Below, piece by piece: positions 52,560 through 64,000 of a stretch of 64,000 bases of DNA. Source of the stretch: Antedon mediterranea (taxonomy: Eukaryota; Echinodermata; Crinoidea; Comatulida; Antedonidae); NCBI RefSeq assembly GCF_964355755.1, contig NC_092670.1, positions 17,731,201 through 17,795,200 of the forward strand, given 5' to 3'. The number at the start of each line of letters is the position of its first letter. Position 1 is the first letter of the stretch. The notes beneath the pieces are model-generated. The model worked only from the letters and a program-made list of their open reading frames with translations. It ran no database searches and had not been told where the DNA came from. The translations under genes and the position numbers were made by a program.

Positions 52560-52992
52560 TAAAAAAAGTTGTTTTTCAATTTCTTGAATATTGTTTTTTG
52601 ATACCTGTACAACAATATACAGTATGTGAATTATAATGTTCAATTATGTGACAAAATTTGATTTTTATAACAAATTTCACTAATATTGTTATAAAGGCAT
52701 AGTATATAATATTTACATAAAATGGAATATGAACACGTTTATGAATATGATTTTTTTTGCAACGTGTTTCTAAAAATTAATGAAAAATGCAAATTTTCTC
52801 TGCGCAGTCGCAGCAGCATCAGATATTAAATTTTAAAATCAATGAAGCGTGATGACTTATAAATAGTTGCACGAGGCGAAAACTATAACCGCGCGAAACC
52901 GGGTTGTGACAAAAAAGACAACCAGTTCGTAACATTACTCAATTTAACCAGGTCTGATTTAACATTTATTATATTACAATATAATCATCAAT
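52560..52992 (+). promoter_or_regulatory. HPRT1 upstream region
   Basis: The 430 bp before the HPRT1 start turn less A/T-rich near 52860-52920 (GCACGAGGCG, CCGCGCGAAACCGGG), which would suit a TATA-less housekeeping promoter. No single site is certain. Confidence 0.4.
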
Positions 52993-55900
52993 ATGACTGA
53001 ATCATACATTGAGGTAAGTGAAAGTCTACGTCAAATTGATACATAATAGTTGCAAAACCCAACTACCGCGCGCTAGGCTAGGCCTCCTGCTACTAGTATT
53101 TTGGAACATTAACAACAATAACACTTCTCACGGGCCGCACTCGTAAAGTTAGTAGTAGGCTAGGCCTACTACTACTGTTATGCGCGATTTGAACGATTTG
53201 CGCAATTTGAAATTGCGCAAAAAAAATCCTTGCGTAATTTGAATTGAAACATGTGTTTCAAATTGCGCAAGCAACGTATTAAATTGCGCAAGTAATCTGC
53301 AAACTGCGCAAGGTTTTTCGACAGATTGTGAAATCATGCACACCCATATTTATATAGTAATTTCTAAGAATGATTCAAAATTAAAGATAAATATCGCATT
53401 TCCTTATTTTAGTAGTGCAAATATTGTTATAAGTTAGCATACCGTCGAAGAACCGACGAAGGAAAACGAAGCGGTGGTGTTCCACCAGGCGGGCGCGGCG
53501 CGGGCGGTCGGCTATACTACTCTAGCCTAGCTAGGGTCTGGACTACTGATACTGACTAGGTTACATGGCCTAGCTTAAACTAATATTAAAAACTTAATTT
53601 TTACATTTATTTTGATTTATTTCAAGTTACAGTGATAATATTATTTAATTGTAATAATAAATGTTATGTATTTATTATACACATGTTATCTTCGCATTTA
53701 TTATGTTTTATTTTGAGTTATTTAGTTTCCAATAAATTATTATAATACCGATTGTAGTTCGTTTTCAAATTGCGCAAAGGTGTCATATTGCGCAAGAACT
53801 ATCTTGCGCAATTTACAAATTGTGCAGCGCAATTTAAAATTGCGCAAAGATTTTCTTGCGCAATTTGAAATTGCGCAAGTTGATTGCGCAATTTGAAATT
53901 GCGCAAAAAAATCCTTGCGCAATTTTAAATTGCGCAAGAATTCTTTGCGCTATTTCAAATTGCGCAAGGATTTTTTTGCGCAATTTCAAATTGCGCAAAT
54001 CGTTCAAATCGCGCATAACACTACTACTAGTAGTAGTAGGGATCGGATTCCCGTAGGCCTCCTATCAACCAGTTGTGTTGAATGCTGTTCTGTCACAAGT
54101 TCGGTGGACAACAGGGCCTACCTCTGGGTGTGTCGAAAGCGAAGACCAAAGATTGAAGACCCTGCGAAATGGTAGTGTGCACAAAATCCGACCAAAATCG
54201 TGATAATACCTTGAATTTACAGATTCTAAAAAAAGATTTCGATTTTAATTGTTATGTTATCAACAATCATGACTTTATGAACAAGCTCACGCGTTTTCGC
54301 CAATGGAGTTAATATGTGACATGGTTTTACGAACAAACACATCGCGCTATTTGCAAGGCGACGGATGCACAAGAAGGACATCGCACAGGGAGAGAATTGA
54401 ATTGAATGCAATGCTTACAATTTAAAACCATAGCCAACTCAGAGAATAATTTCTTTGTAGCACACGTCGCCTACAATTTAAACCCATAGCCAATTGTTTA
54501 TAAGTATAGAAATAAACTACATAAAAGTAAATTGTAAGAAGTAAAGGATGGCGGTAGGCTTTTTTAGGCTTATTTTAGAGCCTATATAAAAAGTGTTTTT
54601 TATTTTATATGTTGCTATGTGGTTTTTATCTATAATATTTGCCTATTTATTATCTAAATTTGTAAATAAATACAATAAGATATTCATTTTCCTGTATTGT
54701 ATTTAAAATTTTACATTTTCCCCATTGTATACTATTGCTGTTTTACTTAATCGCCAGTTTAAAAAATGTTTTCTAATGTATTCATAAATAGACAAAATAA
54801 TGTATCAGTATCAGAATATTTAGTGTGGTTGGTGAACGACGCGCAACATAAGAAAATACTCACTATCTATTTTGCATCCCCTCACGATCGAGAACATCAT
54901 TATGATGAACGTAAAGCAGAAACGGTGTTGAACACGTCGGTCCCCACTTGTGATGGCACGCAAGTTTATTTCATTACGGCGCACTTTGCGTCGATCCGTT
55001 GCGTCGATCTGAAAACCAATTTCAGCTCTTAAAATATTTCCCGGGCCGATGACAGTTCGTCCCAATAGCTTACCGTGAACTAACGGAACTTTATTTTATA
55101 AATCAAAAATAATACTGTATTCAAATTATGATTTGACAAAAGGCTAATAGGCCTGTGTAAAACGAACAATAGGCATCACATTCTGAAAATTGTGCTCGAT
55201 TGTTAACCCGTTATGATATAGTATATAATTCTGTTAGATTTGTTTGTGTAATGTCAATTCTATATTTAAATGGTCATTACACAACCGGTGACCTGTTTCT
55301 TCAATTTTGTTAAATTTATATTTTCTTTTGTTAATGGACACTCATGGCAGGGATATGCAAACATTTAGAAGCGGGACGTCGACAATCTGTTAAAAATCGG
55401 GAGACTGTTTCGTCTCATCCAGAAGCCATCTGAGATAGAAGGTTGGGGGTTAGTAAAGCCCGATAACAATTCACCATCACTTAGATTTATAGAGAGTATC
55501 TCTTTTTGTATTCACCACGGGCAATGCTTGAAAACAAAAGTCAGTTTCTTTTTATTTTACTTTGATGATGAGGACAATTGTGGTTGGCGGAACTGGAACT
55601 TCATTAAACATGTCTTTTCTTTTTTTTTAAACACCCGTTTTAATATCGTCACTAATCACATTTCAACCGTAACAAAATCGGCAACTTGGGAGCGAATATT
55701 TTTTATTTCAATCTTTTTTTTGAATGGCTTTTGTCTTTGTGAACGTTGACATAATTAAATGTTATTCCGAATTATGGAAGCCGTGAAACAGATGATATGT
55801 CGCAGGAAAAAATCGATTTATAACCAAAATTTGCAGAATGCTGATTCCTATCGTTCGTTCTTTTTAGCCTTTTGTCATAATTTGGCCCAGGAAATATTAT

Positions 55901-58900
55901 AAAGAGCTGGAATTAGTTTCCAGATCGACGCAAAGTGCGCATTAAGAACAAACTTGCGTGTCATGACTCTGACGGGTTCAACACCGTTTCTGCTTTACGT
56001 AAATCATGATGATTCTCGATCGTAAGAAAAGATGCTGTACGGTAGTATAGGCTACAATGGGGAAAATGTAAAAGTTAAAAAACTACACAGAATAACTAAA
56101 GGAAAATAAATATTTCATTGTATTTGTTCATAAATTTAGACAATATGCAAATATTCAATTAAATGCTCTGTGCGATGTCCTTCTTGTGCGTCCGTTGCCT
56201 TGCAAAATAGCGCAATGTGTTTGTTCGTAAAACCATATCACATATTAACTCCATTTGCGAAAACACGTAAGCTTGTTCATAGATAAAGTCATGTTTTTAA
56301 CGATTAAAATCGAAATATATTTTTCTAGAATCTGTAAATTCAAGGTGTTATCGATTTTGTGTGATTTTGGTCGGATTTTGTGTACACTACCATTTTGTAG
56401 GGTCTTCGCTTTCGAGGTCTTAGGTCTTCGATCTTCGCTTTTGAGGTCTTCGCTTTCGACACACCCGGCTAGCTATGCCCAACATTAACAAGACTTTTTA
56501 AATTAGTAAGGCCAACATGCATTTGTTTGATAATAATGTGATAGGCCTAATCTTATGTTTTTTAAGGCTAATATAATTCATATAAATATTTTTATAAGTT
56601 TAGGCCTAGGCCCTAATAACAATTCATTTTTTTAAAATAGGCCTGTAGATAGTATAATTAATATAATTAGGCCATATAATGAACAAACCTCTGTATTTCA
56701 GATTCAAGGTGGCTATACTTTTGCTGGTTGGTGTAATTGCTGAATTAATATATTATTTTTATGAATGGTCTTAATAAAAAAATTTTATTTACACTTACAG
56801 ATACCAGATAACAGTAAAGGGTACAACCTTGACATGTTCTGTGTACCAAAACACTATGAACAATATCTAGATTCGGTGCTTATTCCACATGGGGTCATTT
56901 CAGACAGGTACGGTTTGTTGTACTTACAGTATTTGATTTTGTACAGATCCGCTGGCCCATGACCAGTAAAAGCCTGTAAAATTCAGTTGTATTTGTATTG
57001 AACCACGGTTAAGATAACCACTTCTATTCTGGACACACCCTGGTAAGATATAGTGATTGTTGTGTCAAATTTGGAATAAATTTCAGTCAGTTAAATTTGT
57101 ACGTTATCATACAATTCATTAATTTTTAATTATGAAAATTTTTAAAATTGTGTAATACCCTAGCTTGTGAAAATAATGCAAAAAATATCCTCTCTCTTAA
57201 AGCATTTTCTGTCAATTAAACGATTTCTGTATTTTTTTGTTTTGAGCAGACCTTAATTGTTTAAATGGTTCAGTTTGAAACTAACATAATATATACATTT
57301 TAAATGGTTAGAATTAATATAAGATAAAGAATAAGACCAGAGGCAATGCTATAGACATTGTAATATTATTATAAATTTAATGTGCTCAGAAAAAGTGAAA
57401 CTGCTGAGATAATTTGAAAAACAAACATGTAATATTAAATATCATGCTGATGATGCTTATTTTGTAGGTCAGAATATCTGTAGTCATGACAATAACAGCG
57501 TGCCACAATGAGGCTGTCCAGTGACCCCTATTGTCTACTACTACGCTTCCCATTGACCCCTATTATCTGCTATACCATAAATAATATTGAAATTATCATA
57601 ATGTGTTCATGTTGGTGTATGTGTGTGTTTTTGTATGCGTGTGTTGATTGTCTAACTGTATATTTACACACATTGATTATTGCAAAATGATAACATATTT
57701 GATAATAGAATGAGGGCCTGTTTCTGCTGCAACTGCTCAAAATACGGTATAAAATACGGTATTTTTTATACCGTATTTTTTAGTACCCCGTTTCTGCTAA
57801 CAATACTTCTTGGGTGGTCGTGTTAAATTTCATCTTTTTTACCCAAATTGCCATTCATTTATTTGATCGATAATTAAAAGTCGCAATAAAGGAAGTTTTA
57901 CGTCTCACTTTCAACAGCCTAGCCCTAGTGATAGAGATGTTGTGAGAGCACAGAAAACATCGTAATGGGGACAATTAATTCGTTCCCTCCCCGAGTTATT
58001 GTATTTTGCAATGTTGTACTGCTTTCGCAGTCTCTTCAGCTTTGAGTTTACTTGCTTTGGAGACATGTGGTTGTCCCTTTTATTACCTTTTAGTTGGTCA
58101 GACATTTTAGCTTCCCCACACACATTTATTTAGTAAACCTGTGACGTCTTCGCTCCACATTTTCGCCGAATATATATATACATGTGTGTAAAGCAGCTAA
58201 CAGCGACAGAAAATAAAAACACGAATGGTGACCTTTTGTCATGTAAAAAAAAAATACGGTATTTTTTATTGGCAGCAGAAACGGGTACAAAAAATACGGT
58301 ATAAATTTGTAAATACCGTATTTTATCCACAAATTTTGTGGGGAAAATACGGTATACAAAATACGGTATATTTTTTATGAGCGCAGTTTCTGCTGCCAAA
58401 AATATACCGTATATATACGGTATTCAAAAAATACTGTATAATATACGGTATTTAGTTGGCAGCAGAAACAGGGCCTGAGATGCATATTTTATTTCTCTTT
58501 TTACAAAATTGTAATAACTTCATTTTCCTTTTGGGAAATTTAAAAATACTGTCTTATACAGTTTATAAAGGTCTGTGCATAATAGTCTGCCTTTTTATTG
58601 ACTCCATGACGTCTTTTTCACCGCTTCCTTTTTGTCTTGTTGACTGGTTATTTTTGTCTCTTTTTATTTTTTCATTTCATACGCACCCAACAGCGAGTAA
58701 CTCGCCAATTGCAGGATGGATAAACTATTTTATAATTTATCGTGATTATAAACTAAGTCTCATTTGAGGCTTAGGGAGTGGAGTTGAAAGAGACTTGAGT
58801 CATAATGAGTTACAACCATAGGACTAGGTCAGGATTGAACCCCGGACCTTGGGATTTGAAGGCAAACACGTAACCACTAAGCTAACTAACCACACCCCAC

Positions 58901-61900
58901 TTGTGTATTTATGAAAATATGTTGATATATAAAGTTTGTGGTGCACCACATACTGTATATTATTAGTTCTGAAAAGAACTGTTGAGTTCCTCAACATTTT
59001 GATCAATATACTTTGATTATCCTCAGGAGTGAGAATGCAAAACTTCCAACAATATATGAAAATATGGTCAAATAAATTCATTAATATACACTTATACAAT
59101 ATTTAATTCAAAGAAAAATAAAAAAGTAGCTGTATTTGTATTAACAAGACTGCTTTCTCATGTAGGACGGAGCGTCTTGCTCGTAACATTGTCAAAGATA
59201 TGGGAGAGGATGAGCTCGTGGTGCTGTGTGTTTTGAAAGGTGGCTACAAGTTCTGTGCTGATTTGCTGGATTACATTAAAGCATTAAATCGAAACTCTGA
59301 ACGGTCGATCCGAATGTCCGTGGATTTCATCCGATTGAAAAGCTATGAGGTATATAGTTGTGTACAACCCCTCCTTTGGGACAACTCTATTCAGGGGATA
59401 CTTTTCCACGAAACTAACAAGCAATATATTCAAGAGACACCCCTAGAGGTTTTACTGTATAATTATATTAACAATGTATATCTCCAGCAGTTTAGGTTAA
59501 GTCATTATCACACAGTAACTTGAGGGCCTGCTGCACTGCTGCTATATTTTGAGTCTATTATAGTCATAGTGTCTTTATTTGTTTATCAGAAATTTGTTTG
59601 AAATCTTGCATATACTAAACACAAAATGGATATATGTATTATGAAAAATGAGTCAATAATCTGTAATCTTAAACAAAGAAACATAAAAGTTCAATTTTTC
59701 ATCACCTTTAAATAGTCTACTCACAAATCGAGAGTCGCTGTTCAATGTAGTACATGTCCACTTAGGGCTATTAACAACTTTACTTTACTATGCACTATTT
59801 AGAAATGAATTTTTCTTAATTTTTTTCTGTAATTCTTCTTTCAGTTTTAAAAAAAAATCTATGATTTACTTCATTTTTTTAGTTTACCAATTATCTAATA
59901 ATCTTAATGTTTAAAATTGAAATATGTTTATAATTTCAGAATGATAAATCATCGGGTGATATCCGTGTAATTGGAATTGACTCATTGAGTACGTTAGCTG
60001 GAAAGAATGTTTTAATTGTTGAGGTTTGTTTAAAAGGATATATTAAATGCATTTTTTTTAAATAATAATTTGTATATTGCGTTTTTATGCAATGTAAACA
60101 GTCAGTAAAATTATTTTTAAAAATATTTAAAAAAGTTATGGTTTTTATCCATCCAACTATTTTATTTTTACAGGACATTGTAGACACAGGTAGGACAATG
60201 AAGAAGCTACTGAAAGTAGTGAATGAAAACAGCCCCAAGAGTGTACAAGTGTGTAGTTTGCTGGTGAAACGGGGCAAAAATGAATACAGGCCGGCATGTA
60301 AGTATTCGGGCAAGGAAACTACAAATGTTGGACAAGGGAAGGTGATAATGGGCCTTACAAACTGTGTTTTTAGCTTTGAAGTGGGCCTATGTGAGAACCA
60401 ATAATGTGAGTTGACTTACGGATGGATCACGTTGGTATCGACATAAATTTCCTCGAAATTTGGGTAAGGATTTGATAACATCCTAACATCCTAACCCAAA
60501 CATAGTTAAATAAAATTATTTGCAAACTGAATGAATGAATGAATATATCTAATAATAGTTTATGTCCGTCAATACTAGATAATAGTTTATGTCCGTCAAT
60601 ACTAGATACTAGTTTACGTCCATCAATACTAGATAATAGTTTATGTCCGTCAATACTAGATAATAGTTTATGTCCGTCAATACTAGATAATAGTTTATGT
60701 CCGTCAATACTAGATAATAGTTTATGTCTGTCAATACTAGATAATAGTTTATGTCTGTCAATACTAGATAATAGTTTACGTCCGTCAATACTAGATAATA
60801 GTTTACGTCCGTCAATACTAGATAATAGTTTACGTCCGTCAATACTAGATAATAGTTTATGTCCGTCAATACTAGATAATAGTTTATGTCCGTCAATACT
60901 AGATAATAGTTTATGTCCGTCAATACTAGATAATAGTTTATGTCCGTCAATACTAGATAATAGTTTATGTCCGTCAATACTAGATAATAGTTTATGTCTG
61001 TCAATACTAGATAATAGTTTATGTCCGTCAATACTAGATAATAGTTTATGTCTGTCAATACTAGATAATAGTTTACGTCCGTCAATACTAGATAATAGTT
61101 TATGTCTGTCAATACTAGATAATAGTTTACGTCCGTCAATACTAGATAATAGTTTACGTCCGTCAATACTAGATAATAGTTTACGTCCGTCAATACTAGA
61201 TAATAGTTTGCGTCCGTCAATACTAGATAATAGTTTACGTCCGTCAATACTAGATAATAGTTTACGTCCGTCAATACTAGATAATAGTTTACGTCCGTCA
61301 ATGCTAGATAATAGTTTACGTCCGTCAATGCTAGATACTAGTTTACGTCCGTCAATACTAGATAATAGTTTACGTCCGTCAATACTAGATAATAGTTTAC
61401 GTCCGTCAATACTAGATAATAGTTTACGTCCGTCAATACTAGATAATAGTTTACGTCCGTCAATACTAGATAATAGTTTATGTCCGTCAATACTAGATAA
61501 TAGTTTACGTCTGTCAATACTAGATAATAGTTTATGTCCGTCAATACTAGATAATAGTTTATGTCCGTCAATACTAGATAATAGTTTATGTCCGTCAATA
61601 CTAGATAATAGTTTGATCTCGCTTTATAGATCACTGAGAAATATGATTTTAAAAAGTAAACAATTAACTGACTGACTTAAATAACTAACTTAAATTTCAC
61701 CATTTTTTTTCCCCCGTAGATATAGGATTTGAAGTTCCAGATAAGTTTGTAGTCGGCTATGCCTTAGATTACAACGAGTACTTTCGCGATTTGAACGTAA
61801 GTTTATTTTTGTTATGTTTAATGTATCTTTATGTTGAAATGCACCATTAAGATATCTATACGCGACACAATATCAAGCAAGCTACTAATTAATCACGAAA

Positions 61901-63837
61901 TTATTTTGTTCATTCAAAACAATAATTTACCTACTACCCAATGTTTTCACTTGCACTTCCTACCACCAAATTTGGAATCATCCCAGTTTCAGGTTTATTT
62001 TATTTTTAATCTACCCAGTAATTTTCAAACATTCTGAATATAGCATTTATAAGATACTAAATTAGCTAAATTTTAGCATCATTAAAATTGCATTTCCATG
62101 CATCTAGCTAGGTGTTCACATTCTCCAAATTTCTGCTCAGTTAGGGATAATTTTTAAAGCCAACAAACCATGGGTTATTACAGCCCTGGTATTTTTGTCC
62201 CGATTTGTTGTGTAATATCCATTAGATTTACCGGAGGGTCACAATAATTGTCCACGATTTATATTCGGGGTCTCTGTAAAAAAGATTGTGCACACAGTAC
62301 TAAAGAAAAACACAGTGCCAATTCTGTTTAGTTTTCTATATAATATTTATCTGTGAAAATTGTTGTCATCTGAAACTTAATTTGTTTACTTTAATAACAT
62401 TGTCATTAGTACATGTTATGGGTTTTACTGTCTGCTATTGGAATTCCCAATGACAGCCAAATAAAACATTGACTGACTCATTATATTAACTATAGCTTCA
62501 CTGTGACAGCTTGTAATTTATACAAAAACATTGCTTGGTTTCACATGTGACGTCATAATAATTGTATTAGACATAGTTCATCAAAAAAGACATAAGGAAG
62601 TCGGCTACATATTTGCTTAAAATTCAGATTTACCATACTGTATATATGAATTTATTTTTATGAATGTACAGTCGTCTCCAGTCAAATTCGCGCAAGTCGA
62701 AAAATCATTACTGTGTAATTTTTATTTGTAAGTAGAATTTTTTAAAGTAGAAGCTCGTCTACGTCTTTTTAAAATCCAAATACACACATTCTTTAGTGAT
62801 TTATATCATATAAGTTGAAATCACAAATCACGCAGCAACAACACGCCAAAAAAGCCAACGAAACGTACATAATTTCGACCATATCGGTTCTCTCAAGCAG
62901 GTTGTATAGCATAGGCACTCTTCTTGTATGTACACAGTCTAGTATACAATGCATAAGGAGCTGTCAGCATTGAGCGGCGTTTTGTGGGTACCCATTTTGG
63001 GCTAGACAGAAGACAATAAACAATGGCCAATCAATTAGGCCTAGCATTTTTTTTTACAAATCCGTAAGTCGAATAAATAACGCATTATGCCAGTCCTATT
63101 AGTGTTCTGTGAAAAAGTATCTTAGTTTTGGTTGTTCATGATAAATGATGTGAAATATTATTAGATTAGCCTTCCTTGTGGGATGTATATCTATACTACT
63201 AAGTGTTATGTTTACAGTGTTTTTTAGAAATTAAGTCACTTTTTATACTCCAGTATGTTCCACTTCAAGAAGTGATTATTGCAATAAGATGTGTATAGAT
63301 ATCGGCGATGAAAATATTTTGGTGTATATGGCCACCAAGATAGAATGTGTCTTAAGTTTACTTTCACAGATAGTTACCTATTGAAATGTTTGATATATGA
63401 GGCATGGCACGCTTATAACGAATGTAAAAATATTTGTACACTTAACCACTTAACATGTATTTATCTTGTCCTTGCTAATTTTGTTATTCTTTTACTACCC
63501 AAAAGTGGCGGGTATAAATGGAATGTAATACAGTACATTATAAAAGGAAATACTGAACTCAAGGAATACATAGATAAATATATATTGTACTGTATTGTGC
63601 TTTTTTACAATAACACTGCGTCAGTGTGCAGTGGACTAGATATGACATACAACAACTTTATTTTCCCTAAGGGTCCTTTTGTGAGTACACCAAATAGCAC
63701 CCATTCATCTGTCCATAACTGGGTCTAAAGTGAACACCAATTCCCTCACAGACACGAATATACTATGATATTTATAATTTATTTTACAGCATATTTGCAT
63801 AATAAATGATGAAGGCAAGAAGAAATTTGCTGTTTAA
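52993..63837 (+). CDS. HPRT1: HPRT1: hypoxanthine-guanine phosphoribosyltransferase, 7 exons, 214 aa
   Basis: Exons are 52993-53013, 56801-56907, 59166-59349, 59940-60023, 60174-60297, 61720-61796 and 63790-63837; 645 nt, in phase. It salvages hypoxanthine and guanine to IMP and GMP using PRPP in the cytosol. Motifs: [12 protein letters not shown] near the start, [34 protein letters not shown], the PRPP loop [11 protein letters not shown] (~131-141), SLLVKR, and [19 protein letters not shown] with the purine-site residues, ending [15 protein letters not shown]. Human HPRT1 is 218 aa. Exon 1 encodes only seven residues (MTESYIE). Intron 1 (3.8 kb) holds two inverted-repeat transposons, intron 2 a Harbinger-like element and intron 5 a 27-bp minisatellite. 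Confidence 0.96.
53080..53176. repeat. CTAGGC/ACTACT low-complexity patch
   Basis: CTAGGCTAGGCC and (ACT)n runs on the left side of the foldback element, of the same type as the clusters at 17740 and 34595. Confidence 0.5.
53177..54019. mobile_element. Foldback element 2, arms of AATTGCGCAA repeats, in HPRT1 intron 1
   Basis: The left end GTTATGCGCGATTTGAACG is mirrored by CGTTCAAATCGCGCATAAC at 54001-54019. Each arm is a chain of self-complementary TTGCGCAATTTGAAATTGCGCAA units. The centre (53340-53750) is unique A/T-rich DNA. ACTACTACT occurs at 53168-53176 and 54020-54028 against the exact ends, a possible 9-bp target duplication, although the site is a simple repeat. No transposase frame is present. 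Confidence 0.87.
54126..56466. mobile_element. 2.34-kb element with ~0.6-1-kb inverted arms, GGGTGTGTCGAAAGCGAAGA ends
   Basis: The left end GGGTGTGTCGAAAGCGAAGA is mirrored by TCTTCGCTTTCGACACACCC. Matching arms run inward to about 55190 and 55830: for example CATCGCACAG...GACGGATGCACAAGAAGG pairs with CCTTCTTGTGCGTCCGTTGC...CTGTGCGATG, and ACGATCGAGAA with TTCTCGATCGT. The right tip has extra GAGGTCTTCGCTTT copies, and the left arm has a ~150-bp insertion near 54420-54580. The central 600 bp has one 73-codon frame with no known domain. No target duplication is evident. Confidence 0.82.
57714..58475. mobile_element. Harbinger-like element with AAATACGGTAT subterminal repeats
   Basis: GGGCCTGTTTCTGCTGC at the left and GCAGCAGAAACAGGGCC at the right are inverted with one mismatch, and TGA flanks both ends (57711-57713 and 58476-58478), fitting the 3-bp duplication of PIF/Harbinger elements. 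Each side has multiple AAATACGGTAT copies in both directions. It carries a Myb/SANT-like frame on the minus strand but no transposase, so it is incomplete. It lies in HPRT1 intron 2. Confidence 0.8.
57911..58123 (-). CDS. Myb/SANT-like fragment inside the Harbinger-like element
   Basis: 70 codons with [20 protein letters not shown], then [18 protein letters not shown]. This resembles the third helix and following segment of the Myb/SANT-like DNA-binding proteins encoded by PIF/Harbinger transposons. The N-terminal helices are missing, so it is probably a relic. It supports the class assignment of the surrounding element. Confidence 0.5.
   Translation of the reverse strand: MCGEAKMSDQLKGNKRDNHMSPKQVNSKLKRLRKQYNIAKYNNSGRERINCPHYDVFCALTTSLSLGLGC
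58760..58905 (-). mobile_element. tRNA-derived SINE, minus strand, HPRT1 intron 2
   Basis: On the minus strand, TAGCTTAGTGGTTACG is a good A box (58872-58886) and GGGGTTCAATCCTG a B box (58830-58843). The distal part AAACTAAGTCTCATTTGAGG has a relative near 29672-29700 in ANKAR. The tRNA cloverleaf is not intact. Confidence 0.65.
60545..61613. repeat. 27-bp minisatellite in HPRT1 intron 5
   Basis: About 39 units of AGATAATAGTTTAYGTCCGTCAATACT with C/T and A/G variants only. The 27-bp period is a multiple of three, so frames stay open on both strands for up to 378 codons (NSLCPSILD and YYLVLTDIN repeats). This is not a gene. The purity points to recent expansion. Confidence 0.97.
61797..63789. 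other. HPRT1 intron 6
   Basis: A/T-rich intron. CAGTCGTCTCCAGTCAAATTCGCGCAAGTCG at 62670-62700 and AATCCGTAAGTCGAATAAATAACGC at 63059-63083 look like the degraded ends of a Tigger/pogo-type element. The frame at 63345-63728 has no recognisable domain. Confidence 0.35.
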
Positions 63838-64000
63838 ATACAATTACTGATTTCAGCAGACAGCAGGGAAAATAATACTCGTCGTAAAAAGGGTAATTTT
63901 GTTGTAATAGAAACCATTTTGAGTTTTTAACTTAAGGTTGTATTTTAAATTTTATCTTTTTCAAAACATGTAACAAAACAGAAGCAAAATTATATTATAT

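Noticed and set aside
54766-55749. Frames inside the long-inverted-repeat element
   Set aside because: They lie in the arms or the short core, have mirror-image copies, and show no domain.
60539-61675. 378-codon open frame (plus) and 239- and 98-codon frames (minus)
   Set aside because: All are products of the 27-bp array, whose period is a multiple of three. It lies in HPRT1 intron 5.
62668-63085. Tigger/pogo-type element in HPRT1 intron 6
   Set aside because: Only the two end-like sequences resemble such elements. The inverted match is poor and no transposase remnant is seen, so it is mentioned only in the intron entry.

Overview
The window is nuclear DNA of an animal, most likely an invertebrate deuterostome, with an echinoderm as my best guess. 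The reasons are GT-AG introns throughout, one-copy housekeeping genes close to their vertebrate counterparts, foldback transposons built like the TU elements described in sea urchins, Penelope-type and LINE fragments, and many AGGCCTA clusters. The species cannot be fixed from the sequence alone.

Six protein-coding genes could be assembled exon by exon. Every junction has GT/AG and the phases agree. From left to right they are: a urea transporter of the SLC14 family (minus, 5273-12653, 5 exons, 375 aa); SARNP, an mRNA-export SAP protein (minus, 14678-17977, 10 exons, 229 aa); ANKAR, an ankyrin plus armadillo repeat protein (plus, 18731-30192, 21 coding exons, 1446 aa); IDI1, isopentenyl-diphosphate isomerase with a mitochondrial leader (minus, 32054-34090, 5 exons, 256 aa); DHX8/PRP22, a spliceosomal DEAH helicase (plus, 35178-51295, 19 exons, 1194 aa); and HPRT1 (plus, 52993-63837, 7 exons, 214 aa). 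SARNP/ANKAR and IDI1/DHX8 are two divergent pairs with compact shared upstream regions. ANKAR and IDI1 converge. The genes are not a pathway: two act in mRNA processing and export (DHX8, SARNP), two are metabolic enzymes, one is a membrane channel and one is a scaffold-type repeat protein.

Bases 1-3800 are a transposon graveyard: a LINE remnant with a 1.86-kb foldback element inserted in its 3' part, flanked by a 5-bp duplication, then the tail of a Penelope-like element ending in a degenerate hammerhead-ribozyme-like motif. Other mobile DNA sits in introns: an L1/Tx1-type LINE with a 14-bp target duplication (urea transporter intron 1), a hAT-like and a MULE-like element (DHX8 introns), and a foldback element, a 2.3-kb long-inverted-repeat element and a Harbinger-like element with a Myb/SANT-like ORF (HPRT1 introns). 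Two small MITE families and tRNA-derived SINEs are scattered through the window.

The most unusual theme is tandem repeats that grow out of exon ends. DHX8 intron 11 holds about 22 copies of a 37-bp unit that is the end of exon 11 plus its 5' splice site. The last DHX8 codons and stop start a ~62-bp repeat array filling the 3' UTR. The urea transporter has three 55-bp copies of an exon end plus splice donor, and ANKAR has a decayed copy of an exon start in the preceding intron. Six or more other minisatellites lie in introns and account for most of the long but meaningless open frames.
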